Below the pieces are notes generated by a model. The model was not told where the DNA came from, did no database searches, and saw only the letters and a program-made list of their open reading frames with translations. DNA of 64,000 nt from Flammeovirgaceae bacterium UBA2366 (GTDB taxonomy: Bacteria > Bacteroidota > Bacteroidia > Cytophagales > Cyclobacteriaceae), in NCBI GenBank assembly GCA_002344065.1, contig DDTK01000014.1, forward strand, positions 186,001 through 250,000. The letters run 5' to 3'. Shown one piece after another: positions 44,600-53,608 of this stretch; position 1 is the stretch's first letter; the number at the start of each line of letters is the position of its first letter. Made by a program: the position numbers and the translations under genes.

Positions 44600-46234
44600 T
44601 CAATAGTGCTGATTCCCTGTTGTCACCATATCTCCATTTATAGGATAAGGTTTTAATGCTTGATTATTATTTGGCTCTTGCCACTGAATGCCAAACTGTT
44701 TGAAAAAGTCCAATGTGCTTTTTGGTGCATACCTGTTCTTGGTCATCGTGACTACACCTTTATGAACCTCACCTGCCATCTCAGCTATGTGCTCCCAATC
44801 TTTTCCGCCTTTGAAGTCTCCAGCCTTTGTGTGTTGGAGGATAAAAATGAAAGCTGTGTCTGGATGATCTTTACGCATTTCCTTGTACTCACTGATTTTC
44901 AATCCCAGGTCATTTACCGAATCGAGTATGATAAATTCATAATCTGAAAGATTAGGGTCTTTAAGGTTCTCCGCAAAATGCAATCGCTGAGGTATTGGAT
45001 TCAGAAACTCATTGACCTTCTTAGTCATTGTAGGGGAAGCAAATTCTTCCGAGGATACATACAGCACATCGCCAAAATTTTCAGCGAGGTATTGAGCGAG
45101 TTTCAAAAGGAATATTGTCTTGCCGTTATGCGGCTCCCCATGAAACATCATGGTAAAATTCTTAGCGGGGTTCCCAAACAATGACTGCCAGAATGAAAAG
45201 AAGGCGAGCAGGTCGAGTTTACGGTTTGCCATTTCTTCAGCCGTAAGCACACCATTTAATCCCTTATTGTGAGAACATGCCCCGCGACTTGCATCGGAAT
45301 AGGTTTTCTTTCTGCACGGCCTGAGCTTCTTGCCTCCCGTGTCGTATATCTTTCCAATATCCTTGTTGCATCCGCAAGCTTTAACAATTCCTTCAAGGCC
45401 ATTAAGCTCGGCTTTGCTTATGGAAATTTTACTGCTTGTCCTTTGCCTTATGCTTTTGTAGATCGCGTTGACTTTATCTGCATACGGGTCTTCTTTAGTA
45501 AGCTTCTTTTTCTCTACTAGGTTTTCTAGGTATTTCAGAAAAGTGCTGATCTTCTTCTCATCATCTTTGCCTTGCATCCCAATGAACCGTTTGATGACCG
45601 TGATAGATGGATAAACCTGCTCACCACCGGCAATCGCTACCAGATGGTTTAGGTCTTTATCATTAATAGCAAATGATTCTTCACCTTTCATCTTGTTATG
45701 CACTTGAATCAGTTTATTCTGAATCATCTCAATCTCTTTTGCGAGTGGAGATGTTTTCCGGATAAGCTTTTGGACTATGGCACGTTGTAGAGCTTTAATA
45801 AAAGTTAGAATGGCGTTAGGCGACTTTACCTTGTTATGAAGTCCGACATACCGTTTAATGAATTTTACTTCTTCGCGGATGTGTTCTACCTGCTTAATAT
45901 TTTGTTTCGGCTCTTTCCTTTCTTTGGCCTTTCCAGATTTGGGTTTCTTTTCGACCTTAATTTTAGTTTTTGCAGGTCTCCTCACTGGCTGTGCAGAAAC
46001 TTTTGGTTCAGGTGTGCTTACCTGCTTGCGATCTGATGTTGAAATGTAATCGTTGAGTTTCTGGAAATACAGGTTGATTACCTTCTGGATATTCTCACTG
46101 TTCTGATAATTTGCCCAGCTTGTTCCGTTGGCTGTGCTTTTCACAACAAGTTCATGTCCTTTCTTCAGCGTTTCAGGCAAGTTCTCTACACCTATCCGCT
46201 CCACTTCAAAAAAATAATTGTTAGCCGTTATCAT
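44600..46234 (-). CDS. RecA-like ATPase with duplicated N-terminal module
   Basis: This 544-residue protein starts with a 65-residue module (VERIGVENLPETLKKGHELVV..) of a kind I associate with phage polyvalent proteins. A basic linker (86-112) and two related helical modules follow (about 123-200 and 211-284; FIKRYVGLHNK against VIKRFIGMQGK). A Cys cluster (C287, C289, C307, C320) precedes a RecA/RadA-like ATPase: Walker A GEPHNGKT at 366-373, Walker B FIILDS near 430. The ATG overlaps the helicase stop by 1 nt (TAATG), so the two products are made together. Confidence 0.75.
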   Translation of the reverse strand: MITANNYFFEVERIGVENLPETLKKGHELVVKSTANGTSWANYQNSENIQKVINLYFQKLNDYISTSDRKQVSTPEPKVSAQPVRRPAKTKIKVEKKPKSGKAKERKEPKQNIKQVEHIREEVKFIKRYVGLHNKVKSPNAILTFIKALQRAIVQKLIRKTSPLAKEIEMIQNKLIQVHNKMKGEESFAINDKDLNHLVAIAGGEQVYPSITVIKRFIGMQGKDDEKKISTFLKYLENLVEKKKLTKEDPYADKVNAIYKSIRQRTSSKISISKAELNGLEGIVKACGCNKDIGKIYDTGGKKLRPCRKKTYSDASRGACSHNKGLNGVLTAEEMANRKLDLLAFFSFWQSLFGNPAKNFTMMFHGEPHNGKTIFLLKLAQYLAENFGDVLYVSSEEFASPTMTKKVNEFLNPIPQRLHFAENLKDPNLSDYEFIILDSVNDLGLKISEYKEMRKDHPDTAFIFILQHTKAGDFKGGKDWEHIAEMAGEVHKGVVTMTKNRYAPKSTLDFFKQFGIQWQEPNNNQALKPYPINGDMVTTGNQHY

Positions 46235-49200
46235 TACGCTGCAAAGTTTAATAGTTCTAATTCGAGTTCCAGAGCAAGAGCTTCAAGCTCCAGTTCGTCA
46301 ATTTGATGTTGTGTTTGTGTTTGCTTGGGCAGCATTACCATTACTGGCTTTGGCCTTACTTCCTTTTTAGGAATTTCCTTTTTAATCAATTCGTATTGAG
46401 ATGGGTTAAGCGAAACGCTGTCATTGAATTTCTCCTGAAGAATTTCTACAAGCCTGTCTACTTTGCTCTCATCTAAAGTGGCCGTCATCTTATCGGATAC
46501 TTTCTCAAAGTTGTTTTTATCCACCACTTCCAGAATGTTTGAGTCAAGGTAAACGTCCCCGCCTCTTGATCTTGCCGATGAAACCATGATCTTGAATTTT
46601 TCAGGCTGTTTGAAAATTGAAATGTTATTCTTTGTGGTGATACTTGAGCCGATAGTCAACGACCGGATGATCTTTATTGCCCTTGAAATTGGCACTACAG
46701 TTTTTTGCTGAACATCATTACCAGGCTCCCAATACTCAGGCATGAGTATACCTTTCTTAGTTCCTCCGTCAATGGTTGTATAACTCACAAGCTTGCCTTT
46801 GTACGCACTGAATGCCTGCAAAACATTTCCGGTGATGATATGACGAATCTTTCTGTCAACGGTGCTTTCCTTGATGGAGGCTTCCCATTTTGCAAGCAGA
46901 GCTTCTTTCTCAAGGTGAGGAAGCCCAACACTCGCACCAATGATCGCCCTTACATCTTGTGTGTAGCTGGCAGGTATGGCAATGTATTTATTACTCCTGG
47001 CAAGAGCGAAGCGAAGTCGTATGGAACTTGGCGCATACGGATTTTTCTTTTTCCTGTCGATGATGAATCCAAGAAAGATGGCTGGCACTAACTCCTGACC
47101 AGCCTCATAGTTGTTTACCGGATAGTTAAGATTTCGGCCTACATAGAATGATTCAAGAATGGATTCGAGATATTGTTTTCGGTTGGAGATAGCTTTTTTA
47201 ATTCTTTCCTCCGCATCGGCCATTGCCTTGTGAAGTTCGTTCGTTCTCGCTTTGATCGCTTCCTGAGCTTCCGCATCCGTTCCCTTCTCGATTAGTTTTT
47301 TGATTTTCTTCTCCTGTGGAATATTCTGCGCCATCTCCTCGTAGTGAACAATGTTGTCAGCGATTTCCTGTTTTAGCTGTTCTTCGATGAAACCTTCGTA
47401 TTCGAGTTTAATCACTTTCTGTAATTCTCTTCCATCCTTACCCTGTAGTGATTCTGTAAGAAGGTTATTTAGCTCTTGGGCGGTGAAAGGTTTCTTCAGA
47501 ACATTAGCCATAACCGTTTCAAGAATGCTGTCATCGCCAAATTCACTTGTGCCACCTTTTCCGACAATCACTGCCCGTGAAGACTTTGTTTCCGCCTGAA
47601 GATCCATTGCCTCCACTTCAAGATCGTACTCACCGATCTGCTTGAGGTATTCCACATACTCATTGTACCTGCTGGATATTTCATTATAAAAGTCCAGTTG
47701 CATGGAAGTAGAAAGAACTGCAACCCTGCCCGACACTCTATGGGCGGCATCTTCCAGTTCTGCGGCATCTAACTCTCGCGTGGCAATCGCTAATGGGTCA
47801 TCAAGCAATGCGTTGACTTCAGGATTTTCCTTCAAATATTCGGCTGCGATACGGTCACCGTATTTGTTGAGAAAATCAGGTACATCCAGAATTTTAGTGG
47901 ATGACTTCTGATTGGAGGTTGTGTTTGCATCAAGTGACTTCAGCTTCTTTTGGAGCATCATCATCAAACGTTTCTCAGCAGGAATGGCTGAGTTTACATA
48001 GTCGTATATCGGCTTGTAAATCTGACCTGTTCGGTTTATCCTACCTCGTTTCTGTACTTCTGTGTTAATGTCAAGTTCCGCTTGCAACACGATCATAACA
48101 CGCTGCTTTACTTTCTCCTTTGAAACTTTTGGTGTGACGATGGCGTGAGCAGACGCTCCTGTGCTTCCGGATTGATTGATTAAAAGAACATCGACCTCGT
48201 TGTTGTTGAATTGACGGAAGGCATCATTTGTATTGACTCGCTTCCGCGTCATTATTAAAGCTTTGTTTGTCTTCGGATTGATTTGCAACTCATACTTTCT
48301 ACCCGTCACCTCTGCCACTTTGTATCCGGCTTCTGTGATCTTGCGAACGATAACATCAATTGGGGAGATGGTGATGCCTGTTGATGCTTCCTTTATTCTG
48401 TCGCTGATTCTTAAATACTCTGCCTGGGCTTCAAGGGGGAAATCAGATATTTCAAATTTCTTAAATACCTTCTGTCCATCGGTATCAGTTTCTGTGTATC
48501 GTAAGATTCCATCCAGCCCCTTTTGAAGCACTACTGAAAAGTCAGCATTTATTGTGTCGCCATCGGTAACTGCCAGTCCGGCTTCGGACTCCATTTGCTC
48601 AATGAAGCTTCCCATTGTGCTGGCGAAAGCGATAACAGGTTTCTTGCCCTCCTTCAATCTGGCAATAGCACGTTCAGCAACAGCTTCCGCTTTGATGCTG
48701 AACAGCATTTGATTGATGATATTGAAGACTTTGGAGAAGTAAGGGAGGTTATCAACTCCCGCCTGCGAAGTTCCTTCGCGTATCTCAACTTGTTTGCCTT
48801 CCGCTACTGCGATGTCGTCCAGTTCATCAACAATTTCGTCCACATGAGTTGTCTGGAATTTTATGATGTCACGAATAATGGAAGTGATATTGTCTGCAAT
48901 TGCTTTATGTTCCTGCTCTTTTTCCTCCAGCGTTATGTAGTTCACTTCCACACCTTCAAAGGAACGCTCGCGCCTGATCATCTGACCTTCGGCCACGAGT
49001 TGGCTTGCAAGAATTTCCTGTAGAGCAACTCCACCTTTTACAATCGCTTCAATCAATGCGTCTCTTGTCATGCTGGCATCGCGGATAGAAGTTTTCATAG
49101 CGTAGATGGGCATGTTATCCGGACGTTTGGCGAACGTGGCTGAAAGGAATACAACCCCTCGTGTACCTGGCAAAGCACCCTGCATAAAATTTCCGGTATT

Positions 49201-50967
49201 GCCTGAACCGGATGAATTATGAGCTTCGTCCATAATGACAATGTTGTCTTCTGCAATGGCATTTAAGAAAGCAGGCTTGACGGGCTTCTTATCGGGGGAA
49301 TTGAACTGTGAATAGGTAGCTAAAGCAAAATGAAAGTTTCTTGGAAGTCGTTGTTCCGTAAAAACCCTGTTTTGATCTTCTTGAGGTAATGCCTGATAAA
49401 CAATGTTGCCGTCCTCGTCCTTAATATCGGTCTTGCTCTCGCGACCGTTAACTATAAATGGAACAAGGTGTGCAGAGCCAATGGCAGCAAGGTCACGGTA
49501 GATGTCAGAGAACAGATTTGCCTTCTCAGTAATGAAGACGGGCTGAACTCCTTGTTCAACTGCATAACGGATAATAGATGCGGCAATTCGACCTTTACCA
49601 ATTCCGGTTTGGTCTCCGATGATCATTCCAACACCTCTTTCTTCAATGTTGTAGATTGACATCGCTACTGCATCAATCTGTTCGGCTGACAAGGCTTTGC
49701 ACAGGTCTACATTGCTTCGGTAATTAAGTTTGATTCGTACATACTCATCTATATCACCACCTACTGCTTCCTTAATTCTCTGCAATGCACTGTGGGTTTC
49801 GAAGCCCATTGAATCGGGGACTACCGTATTGAGAACAAAGCAACTGCTTGATGCAGGAGTGTATGGCATACCGAGTTCATCGAAGCTCATTAATTCAAGC
49901 TCCAGGGCAAGTGCCTGAGCTTCTAATTCAAGTTTTGTCATTGTGAATTCTTGTCTTGGTTTATCTGCCGAAGCTTCAGCGTAGACAGGTGTTGCCTGCC
50001 TCTCGAAGCCCTGGCGAAGGGAGGTTACTCTCATCACCCGCTCATATAACTCTTCAAAAGAATCGACTACTGCATCGCGTTCTGCATTTCTTAGAGGAGC
50101 CGCACCAGAGGGTAGAGATTTTCGTCCATCGATTAGCATTAACCTCGTGTCGAACGAAGTTCCTTGACGTGAATAGAGTTTGGAGCCATCAATGGGAATG
50201 ACATCGACTACATTATATCTGCTGAAGAGGTAATTAAAGAAGAAGCGGTTTTTCCCTTTTTGAATTCTTCCTTTCTTGTCATAGCGTGTATGCCCTCCGA
50301 TTATGATGGCGGCTTTACCATTATCCTTCATGCAATCCAGCGCACGTAACGCCATCAGGTGATCAAGCACCTCAATACTAAAGGTCTCGTACTTGACTTC
50401 TTTGTCCAATAACCCGAAAGGAGGATTCGTTATGACTGCATCAAATTTCTTTTCGAAACCTTTGAAAGGATTAGTGGCATCTTGATTTAATACTTGTCTG
50501 TAACCCTGGTCAGCTAAGTTCGATCTTCTTAGCTCATCAATTTCATTGACAATTACTCTGGAAGGATTGGCAGCAATGGTAAGCAGACCATTTCCAGCGG
50601 AAGGTTCAAACACTGAAATGTTCTGTTCTGCGTTGGTGAAAACTCCGGCAAGAAATGAGATGGGAGCCGGAGTACTGTATTGTTGTAATAAGATGCTCTG
50701 GCTTGTGCGATGTGAAATATTTACCTGGCTTTTGTAAAGTTCAACAATGTTCCAATATTTCTCTTCAATCGTTAATGATGAAAGCGAAATGCTTCTTGCT
50801 TTCAGTACGATTGCAAGTTCAGTGTATTCTTTTACTTCAGATTTATCAGTGATTCCATAAGATGAGGCAATGCGCTCAATAGATTTTCTATTGTGCTTAG
50901 TCTTTGCATCCAACTCGCTTCGAACGTGTTGAAGAAATTGTGCCTTTATAATGACTTTGTCCTTCAT
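46234..50967 (-). CDS. DNA N6-adenine methyltransferase plus strawberry-notch-type helicase
   Basis: This 1577-residue protein begins with a methyltransferase domain (motif I VFEPSAGNG at 119-127, motif IV NPPFG at 181-185, about 90-285). A superfamily 2 helicase core follows at about 440-1000: Walker A GDQTGIGKGR (451-460), DEAH box at 580-583, motif V SGSTGASA near 933-940 and motif VI QKRGRINRTGQ (972-982). A long C-terminal part of unknown type ends in a Leu/Glu repeat. The combination matches bacteriophage P1 DarB-like antirestriction proteins and Bacteroidota strawberry-notch proteins. It is first in the operon with the RecA-like ATPase. Confidence 0.87.
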   Translation of the reverse strand: MKDKVIIKAQFLQHVRSELDAKTKHNRKSIERIASSYGITDKSEVKEYTELAIVLKARSISLSSLTIEEKYWNIVELYKSQVNISHRTSQSILLQQYSTPAPISFLAGVFTNAEQNISVFEPSAGNGLLTIAANPSRVIVNEIDELRRSNLADQGYRQVLNQDATNPFKGFEKKFDAVITNPPFGLLDKEVKYETFSIEVLDHLMALRALDCMKDNGKAAIIIGGHTRYDKKGRIQKGKNRFFFNYLFSRYNVVDVIPIDGSKLYSRQGTSFDTRLMLIDGRKSLPSGAAPLRNAERDAVVDSFEELYERVMRVTSLRQGFERQATPVYAEASADKPRQEFTMTKLELEAQALALELELMSFDELGMPYTPASSSCFVLNTVVPDSMGFETHSALQRIKEAVGGDIDEYVRIKLNYRSNVDLCKALSAEQIDAVAMSIYNIEERGVGMIIGDQTGIGKGRIAASIIRYAVEQGVQPVFITEKANLFSDIYRDLAAIGSAHLVPFIVNGRESKTDIKDEDGNIVYQALPQEDQNRVFTEQRLPRNFHFALATYSQFNSPDKKPVKPAFLNAIAEDNIVIMDEAHNSSGSGNTGNFMQGALPGTRGVVFLSATFAKRPDNMPIYAMKTSIRDASMTRDALIEAIVKGGVALQEILASQLVAEGQMIRRERSFEGVEVNYITLEEKEQEHKAIADNITSIIRDIIKFQTTHVDEIVDELDDIAVAEGKQVEIREGTSQAGVDNLPYFSKVFNIINQMLFSIKAEAVAERAIARLKEGKKPVIAFASTMGSFIEQMESEAGLAVTDGDTINADFSVVLQKGLDGILRYTETDTDGQKVFKKFEISDFPLEAQAEYLRISDRIKEASTGITISPIDVIVRKITEAGYKVAEVTGRKYELQINPKTNKALIMTRKRVNTNDAFRQFNNNEVDVLLINQSGSTGASAHAIVTPKVSKEKVKQRVMIVLQAELDINTEVQKRGRINRTGQIYKPIYDYVNSAIPAEKRLMMMLQKKLKSLDANTTSNQKSSTKILDVPDFLNKYGDRIAAEYLKENPEVNALLDDPLAIATRELDAAELEDAAHRVSGRVAVLSTSMQLDFYNEISSRYNEYVEYLKQIGEYDLEVEAMDLQAETKSSRAVIVGKGGTSEFGDDSILETVMANVLKKPFTAQELNNLLTESLQGKDGRELQKVIKLEYEGFIEEQLKQEIADNIVHYEEMAQNIPQEKKIKKLIEKGTDAEAQEAIKARTNELHKAMADAEERIKKAISNRKQYLESILESFYVGRNLNYPVNNYEAGQELVPAIFLGFIIDRKKKNPYAPSSIRLRFALARSNKYIAIPASYTQDVRAIIGASVGLPHLEKEALLAKWEASIKESTVDRKIRHIITGNVLQAFSAYKGKLVSYTTIDGGTKKGILMPEYWEPGNDVQQKTVVPISRAIKIIRSLTIGSSITTKNNISIFKQPEKFKIMVSSARSRGGDVYLDSNILEVVDKNNFEKVSDKMTATLDESKVDRLVEILQEKFNDSVSLNPSQYELIKKEIPKKEVRPKPVMVMLPKQTQTQHQIDELELEALALELELELLNFAA
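49948..50016. repeat. In-frame dispersed repeat inside the helicase gene
   Basis: Residues 318-340 of the helicase (RQGFERQATPVYAEASADKPR..) look like a translated genomic repeat. The DNA contains a near-palindrome around AAGCTT (GCTGAAGCTTCGGC). VYAEASADK peptides recur, from memory, in unrelated Bacteroidota proteins. It lies at the methyltransferase-helicase linker, where an insertion would be tolerated. Confidence 0.5.
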
Positions 50968-51016
50968 CCCCTGATATTGTGTTCGAAAATAGAACGGGGA
51001 CTAAGTGAAGTTTAAG

Positions 51017-51086
51017 GATTATAAAAGGTTGTGAAGGATTGTAAAGGTTTTTACACGATTATAAAGGACTTTCAATGATTCATTTT
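51017..51086. promoter_or_regulatory. 10-bp phased repeat array upstream of the helicase operon
   Basis: Seven consecutive 10-bp units start at 51017 (GATTATAAAA, GGTTGTGAAG, GATTGTAAAG, GTTTTTACAC, GATTATAAAG, GACTTTCAAT, GATTCATTTT). The strongest copies are 20 bp apart at 51017, 51037 and 51057. The array is 50-120 bp upstream of the helicase start. The spacing of one helical turn suggests a protein that binds cooperatively along one face of the DNA. The same unit occurs at 57778. Confidence 0.55.
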
Positions 51087-51496
51087 TTAAAAACCAGCCC
51101 AATTAAAAACCCTACGACAATAAATTGAATCAGTGTAAATAGTGATTGCACCCAAAGCCAGGAAGGCATTGATGTAACTTCTATTTTAGCAGCATTAGCA
51201 AGGGTTGATACCGTAAATAAGAAGAAACCCATTATCAGTGAAAACTTCAGGCTTCTAATTATTGAGTGACCCTGTTCAGCGTAGTATGGATACAGATAGG
51301 CAATGATTATGCCTTGAAAAAACATGGAGGTGAAACCGAGTGGGATAATTGGGTCTTTCCGGTTGTAAATCCCAAGGTTCTCGTACAATTCGCTAAACCA
51401 AACAAAGTGCCATACCATTCCTAATATCATGGTGGGGACAAGGTACGCTAACACCATGAGTGTGAATCTTGAGAAGGTAGTTTTCATAGTTTCCAC
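51080..51496 (-). CDS. Four-helix membrane protein, DUF1761/DUF2177-like topology
   Basis: This 138-residue protein has four membrane segments (about 9-31, 48-70, 80-103 and 110-135). Its layout resembles the DUF1761 protein at 53130 but the sequence link is weak, so I do not assign a family. It begins a possible cargo block of minus-strand genes (51080-54970). Confidence 0.6.
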   Translation of the reverse strand: METMKTTFSRFTLMVLAYLVPTMILGMVWHFVWFSELYENLGIYNRKDPIIPLGFTSMFFQGIIIAYLYPYYAEQGHSIIRSLKFSLIMGFFLFTVSTLANAAKIEVTSMPSWLWVQSLFTLIQFIVVGFLIGLVFKK

Positions 51497-51582
51497 GATT
51501 TAGATTTCTTCTTTTCTGAAGCCTTTCTCACAGGTGCTAACAAACTATGGTTCCGTACTAGAAACTTTAGTGTTTGTCTGTG

Positions 51583-52539
51583 TTACTTTTCAATAAATAC
51601 TGGTGAAAGTTGGGATTTGTAAGTTGTGTCGGTTAACTGCTTTAGTTCCTTGGTATTCCAGTTCATTACCATAATATGATATTGAGTTTCTTTGATGTCT
51701 GACATGTTAAACGTTAACCATTTGCCGTCTGAACTCCAATCATGATATCCTTCTGAAAGGTCGTTATCAATAAGTTTCCATTGTTTCTTTCCGTCAGGCG
51801 TTACCGCAAAAATGCTATGCCTGCCGTCTTGAAGTGACACGTAACTGATAAAGTTCTCTGTTGGGTGCCATTTTGTTGCCCCAGCTCTATAACCATATTC
51901 TTTTGGTGAGGGATTGTCCTCCGGGTAATGTGTCAATTGTATGATTTCAGTTCCGTCATCATTCATTAAAAACAATTCCTCATGACTTGTTTTATCTGTT
52001 TTATCCTTTTGATAATAAAATGCTATTTTTTTGCCGTCAGGCGAAAAGCAAGGGTCTCCATACTTAGCACCGGGTTCATTGGTCAGTTGCTTATAGGTTC
52101 CAGTCTTGGTGTTTATTATGAAAAGTTGGTAGCGCAATTCTTTTCCAATTCTTCCAGCAACTACAAGTTCCTCACCATTTTTTCTACCACTCATCCAACT
52201 GTCTTCCAACATTAAATCACTTACTTTGTTTACGTTCATTCCGTTTACATCAGTTTCATAGAGAAAAAAACAGCGGTTGCACGTATCTCTGTCGCTTATA
52301 AAAAATAATCGATTTTCATATGCATAGTATGTCCATGCCACATCAGGATTGTTAGTGATGTTTTTTTTGTTTGTGCCATCCATATTCATAGTGATAACTT
52401 CATAGTTGTTTTTATGAATGGTATCATGTTCGTGAATATTATAGGCAATACTATACTGTTTTTCTTCTGTGCTCTTTTTTTCCTGTGAACAGGAACCAAG
52501 AAAACCAATTGCAAGTATGACGAATAATGTGTTTTTCAT
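51583..52539 (-). CDS. TolB-like PD40 propeller lipoprotein
   Basis: This 318-residue protein has a lipobox (GFLGSCS, Cys near 17). Repeated WD40-like PD40 blades follow (ITMNMDGTNKKNITNNPD, RLFFISDRD, DPCFSPDGKKIAFYY, HDWSSDGKWLTFN). TolB-like propellers bind partner proteins in the periplasm. It overlaps the DUF4287/DUF5655 gene by 4 nt, so they are co-translated. Confidence 0.87.
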   Translation of the reverse strand: MKNTLFVILAIGFLGSCSQEKKSTEEKQYSIAYNIHEHDTIHKNNYEVITMNMDGTNKKNITNNPDVAWTYYAYENRLFFISDRDTCNRCFFLYETDVNGMNVNKVSDLMLEDSWMSGRKNGEELVVAGRIGKELRYQLFIINTKTGTYKQLTNEPGAKYGDPCFSPDGKKIAFYYQKDKTDKTSHEELFLMNDDGTEIIQLTHYPEDNPSPKEYGYRAGATKWHPTENFISYVSLQDGRHSIFAVTPDGKKQWKLIDNDLSEGYHDWSSDGKWLTFNMSDIKETQYHIMVMNWNTKELKQLTDTTYKSQLSPVFIEK

Positions 52540-53111
52540 TTTTTGTGAGTTCGGTTGAAAGATTGTTGCACAAGCTGTTTTACTCTATTATCAAATTGCT
52601 TACTCTCAGAGAGTATAATCATGTGAGAAATTCGAGGCATAGGCCCTATAAGTTTTGATTTTTGTAATTCTTCCGTGAACGCTTCATCACCTAAATCAAG
52701 ACCTAACCTGATTTCTTTTGGCTTTACATTTATTGCGGCAAACTCACGGACTGCTGTAAACGACAAATATGTTTTCTTCGGAATTAGTTGCGTTCCTTGG
52801 AATGATGAAATAATTTTCTCGGAAATACTGTCAAATATAGAACGCATCTCAGGACATTTTACAAACTGATTTTCTAATAAGGCATTTTCATTGATGTAAA
52901 CAGGATTACCATTGTTAAGAAATATCCCTGTAATGAGTTGAGCCTGTAAATGGTTTAGTCCGTGTCCTTTTTTCAGCCATTCAAGAATGTCATTTCTTTT
53001 TTCAATTCCAGATGACTTGACTAATTTGAGCCAATCCTGCAAAGATTTGCCTGTTTTATTTTTTGCAGTATCAATAAATTCCTTTTCTATTTCACCTGAA
53101 GTCTTTGCCAT
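52536..53111 (-). CDS. DUF4287 plus DUF5655 protein
   Basis: This 191-residue protein has an N-terminal DUF4287-like domain (KSLQDWLKLVKSSGIEKRNDILEWLKKGHGLNHLQAQLI) and a C-terminal DUF5655-like domain (SIFDSISEKIISS.. PKKTYLSFTAVREFAAINVK). Functions are unknown. A second DUF5655 protein occurs at 57904, which links the two ends of the accessory block. Confidence 0.82.
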   Translation of the reverse strand: MAKTSGEIEKEFIDTAKNKTGKSLQDWLKLVKSSGIEKRNDILEWLKKGHGLNHLQAQLITGIFLNNGNPVYINENALLENQFVKCPEMRSIFDSISEKIISSFQGTQLIPKKTYLSFTAVREFAAINVKPKEIRLGLDLGDEAFTEELQKSKLIGPMPRISHMIILSESKQFDNRVKQLVQQSFNRTHKK

Positions 53112-53129
53112 ATTTTTTTTGATTTTTGG

Positions 53130-53540
53130 TTACCGCCATGCCCCGATAATAAAGCCGATGAGAGTAAAATAAATGGTAATGTAACCACCGTTGATTAGAA
53201 TGTATCTCCACGAACGCTGCTCAAATAGAGCAACAACAGCAAATATCAATGCTGAAAATCCAAAGCCCGCCAAAAAACCTGCTGTTGCCCCCCAACTTGC
53301 ATTGGTTTTATCATCACCAAGAAAAAAGGCAAGATTGTAACTGATAATAAGCGAAAGAACAAAACTCATCCCATACGTTTTTAATGGATTGAATTTCTGC
53401 TTTATCGTTTCTTCTGTGAAGTTATTTTCTTTCATCCACACTTTGTAAAACAGCATTGGCGAATACCACAATGCACCGACTACTAAGTTGGCAACGGCAC
53501 AAACAAGCACCGCCCAATGATTTATGTAAAATTGTTCCAT
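53130..53540 (-). CDS. DUF1761 membrane protein
   Basis: This 136-residue protein has four membrane segments and the DUF1761 signature (VGALWYSPMLFYKVWMKEN near 22-40). The family is of unknown function. It lies 18 bp upstream of the DUF4287 gene in the same transcription direction. Confidence 0.85.
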   Translation of the reverse strand: MEQFYINHWAVLVCAVANLVVGALWYSPMLFYKVWMKENNFTEETIKQKFNPLKTYGMSFVLSLIISYNLAFFLGDDKTNASWGATAGFLAGFGFSALIFAVVALFEQRSWRYILINGGYITIYFTLIGFIIGAWR

Positions 53541-53608
53541 AGTTTTTATACTGTTTTTGATTTCAAAAATAAAACGAACGAAAGCATAGGTATTGGAAAA
53601 AATTTACC

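Noticed and set aside
45836..46049. Two hydrophobic plus-strand frames
   Set aside because: They are antisense shadows of the basic linker of the ATPase gene; Lys-rich codons read as Phe/Leu on the other strand.
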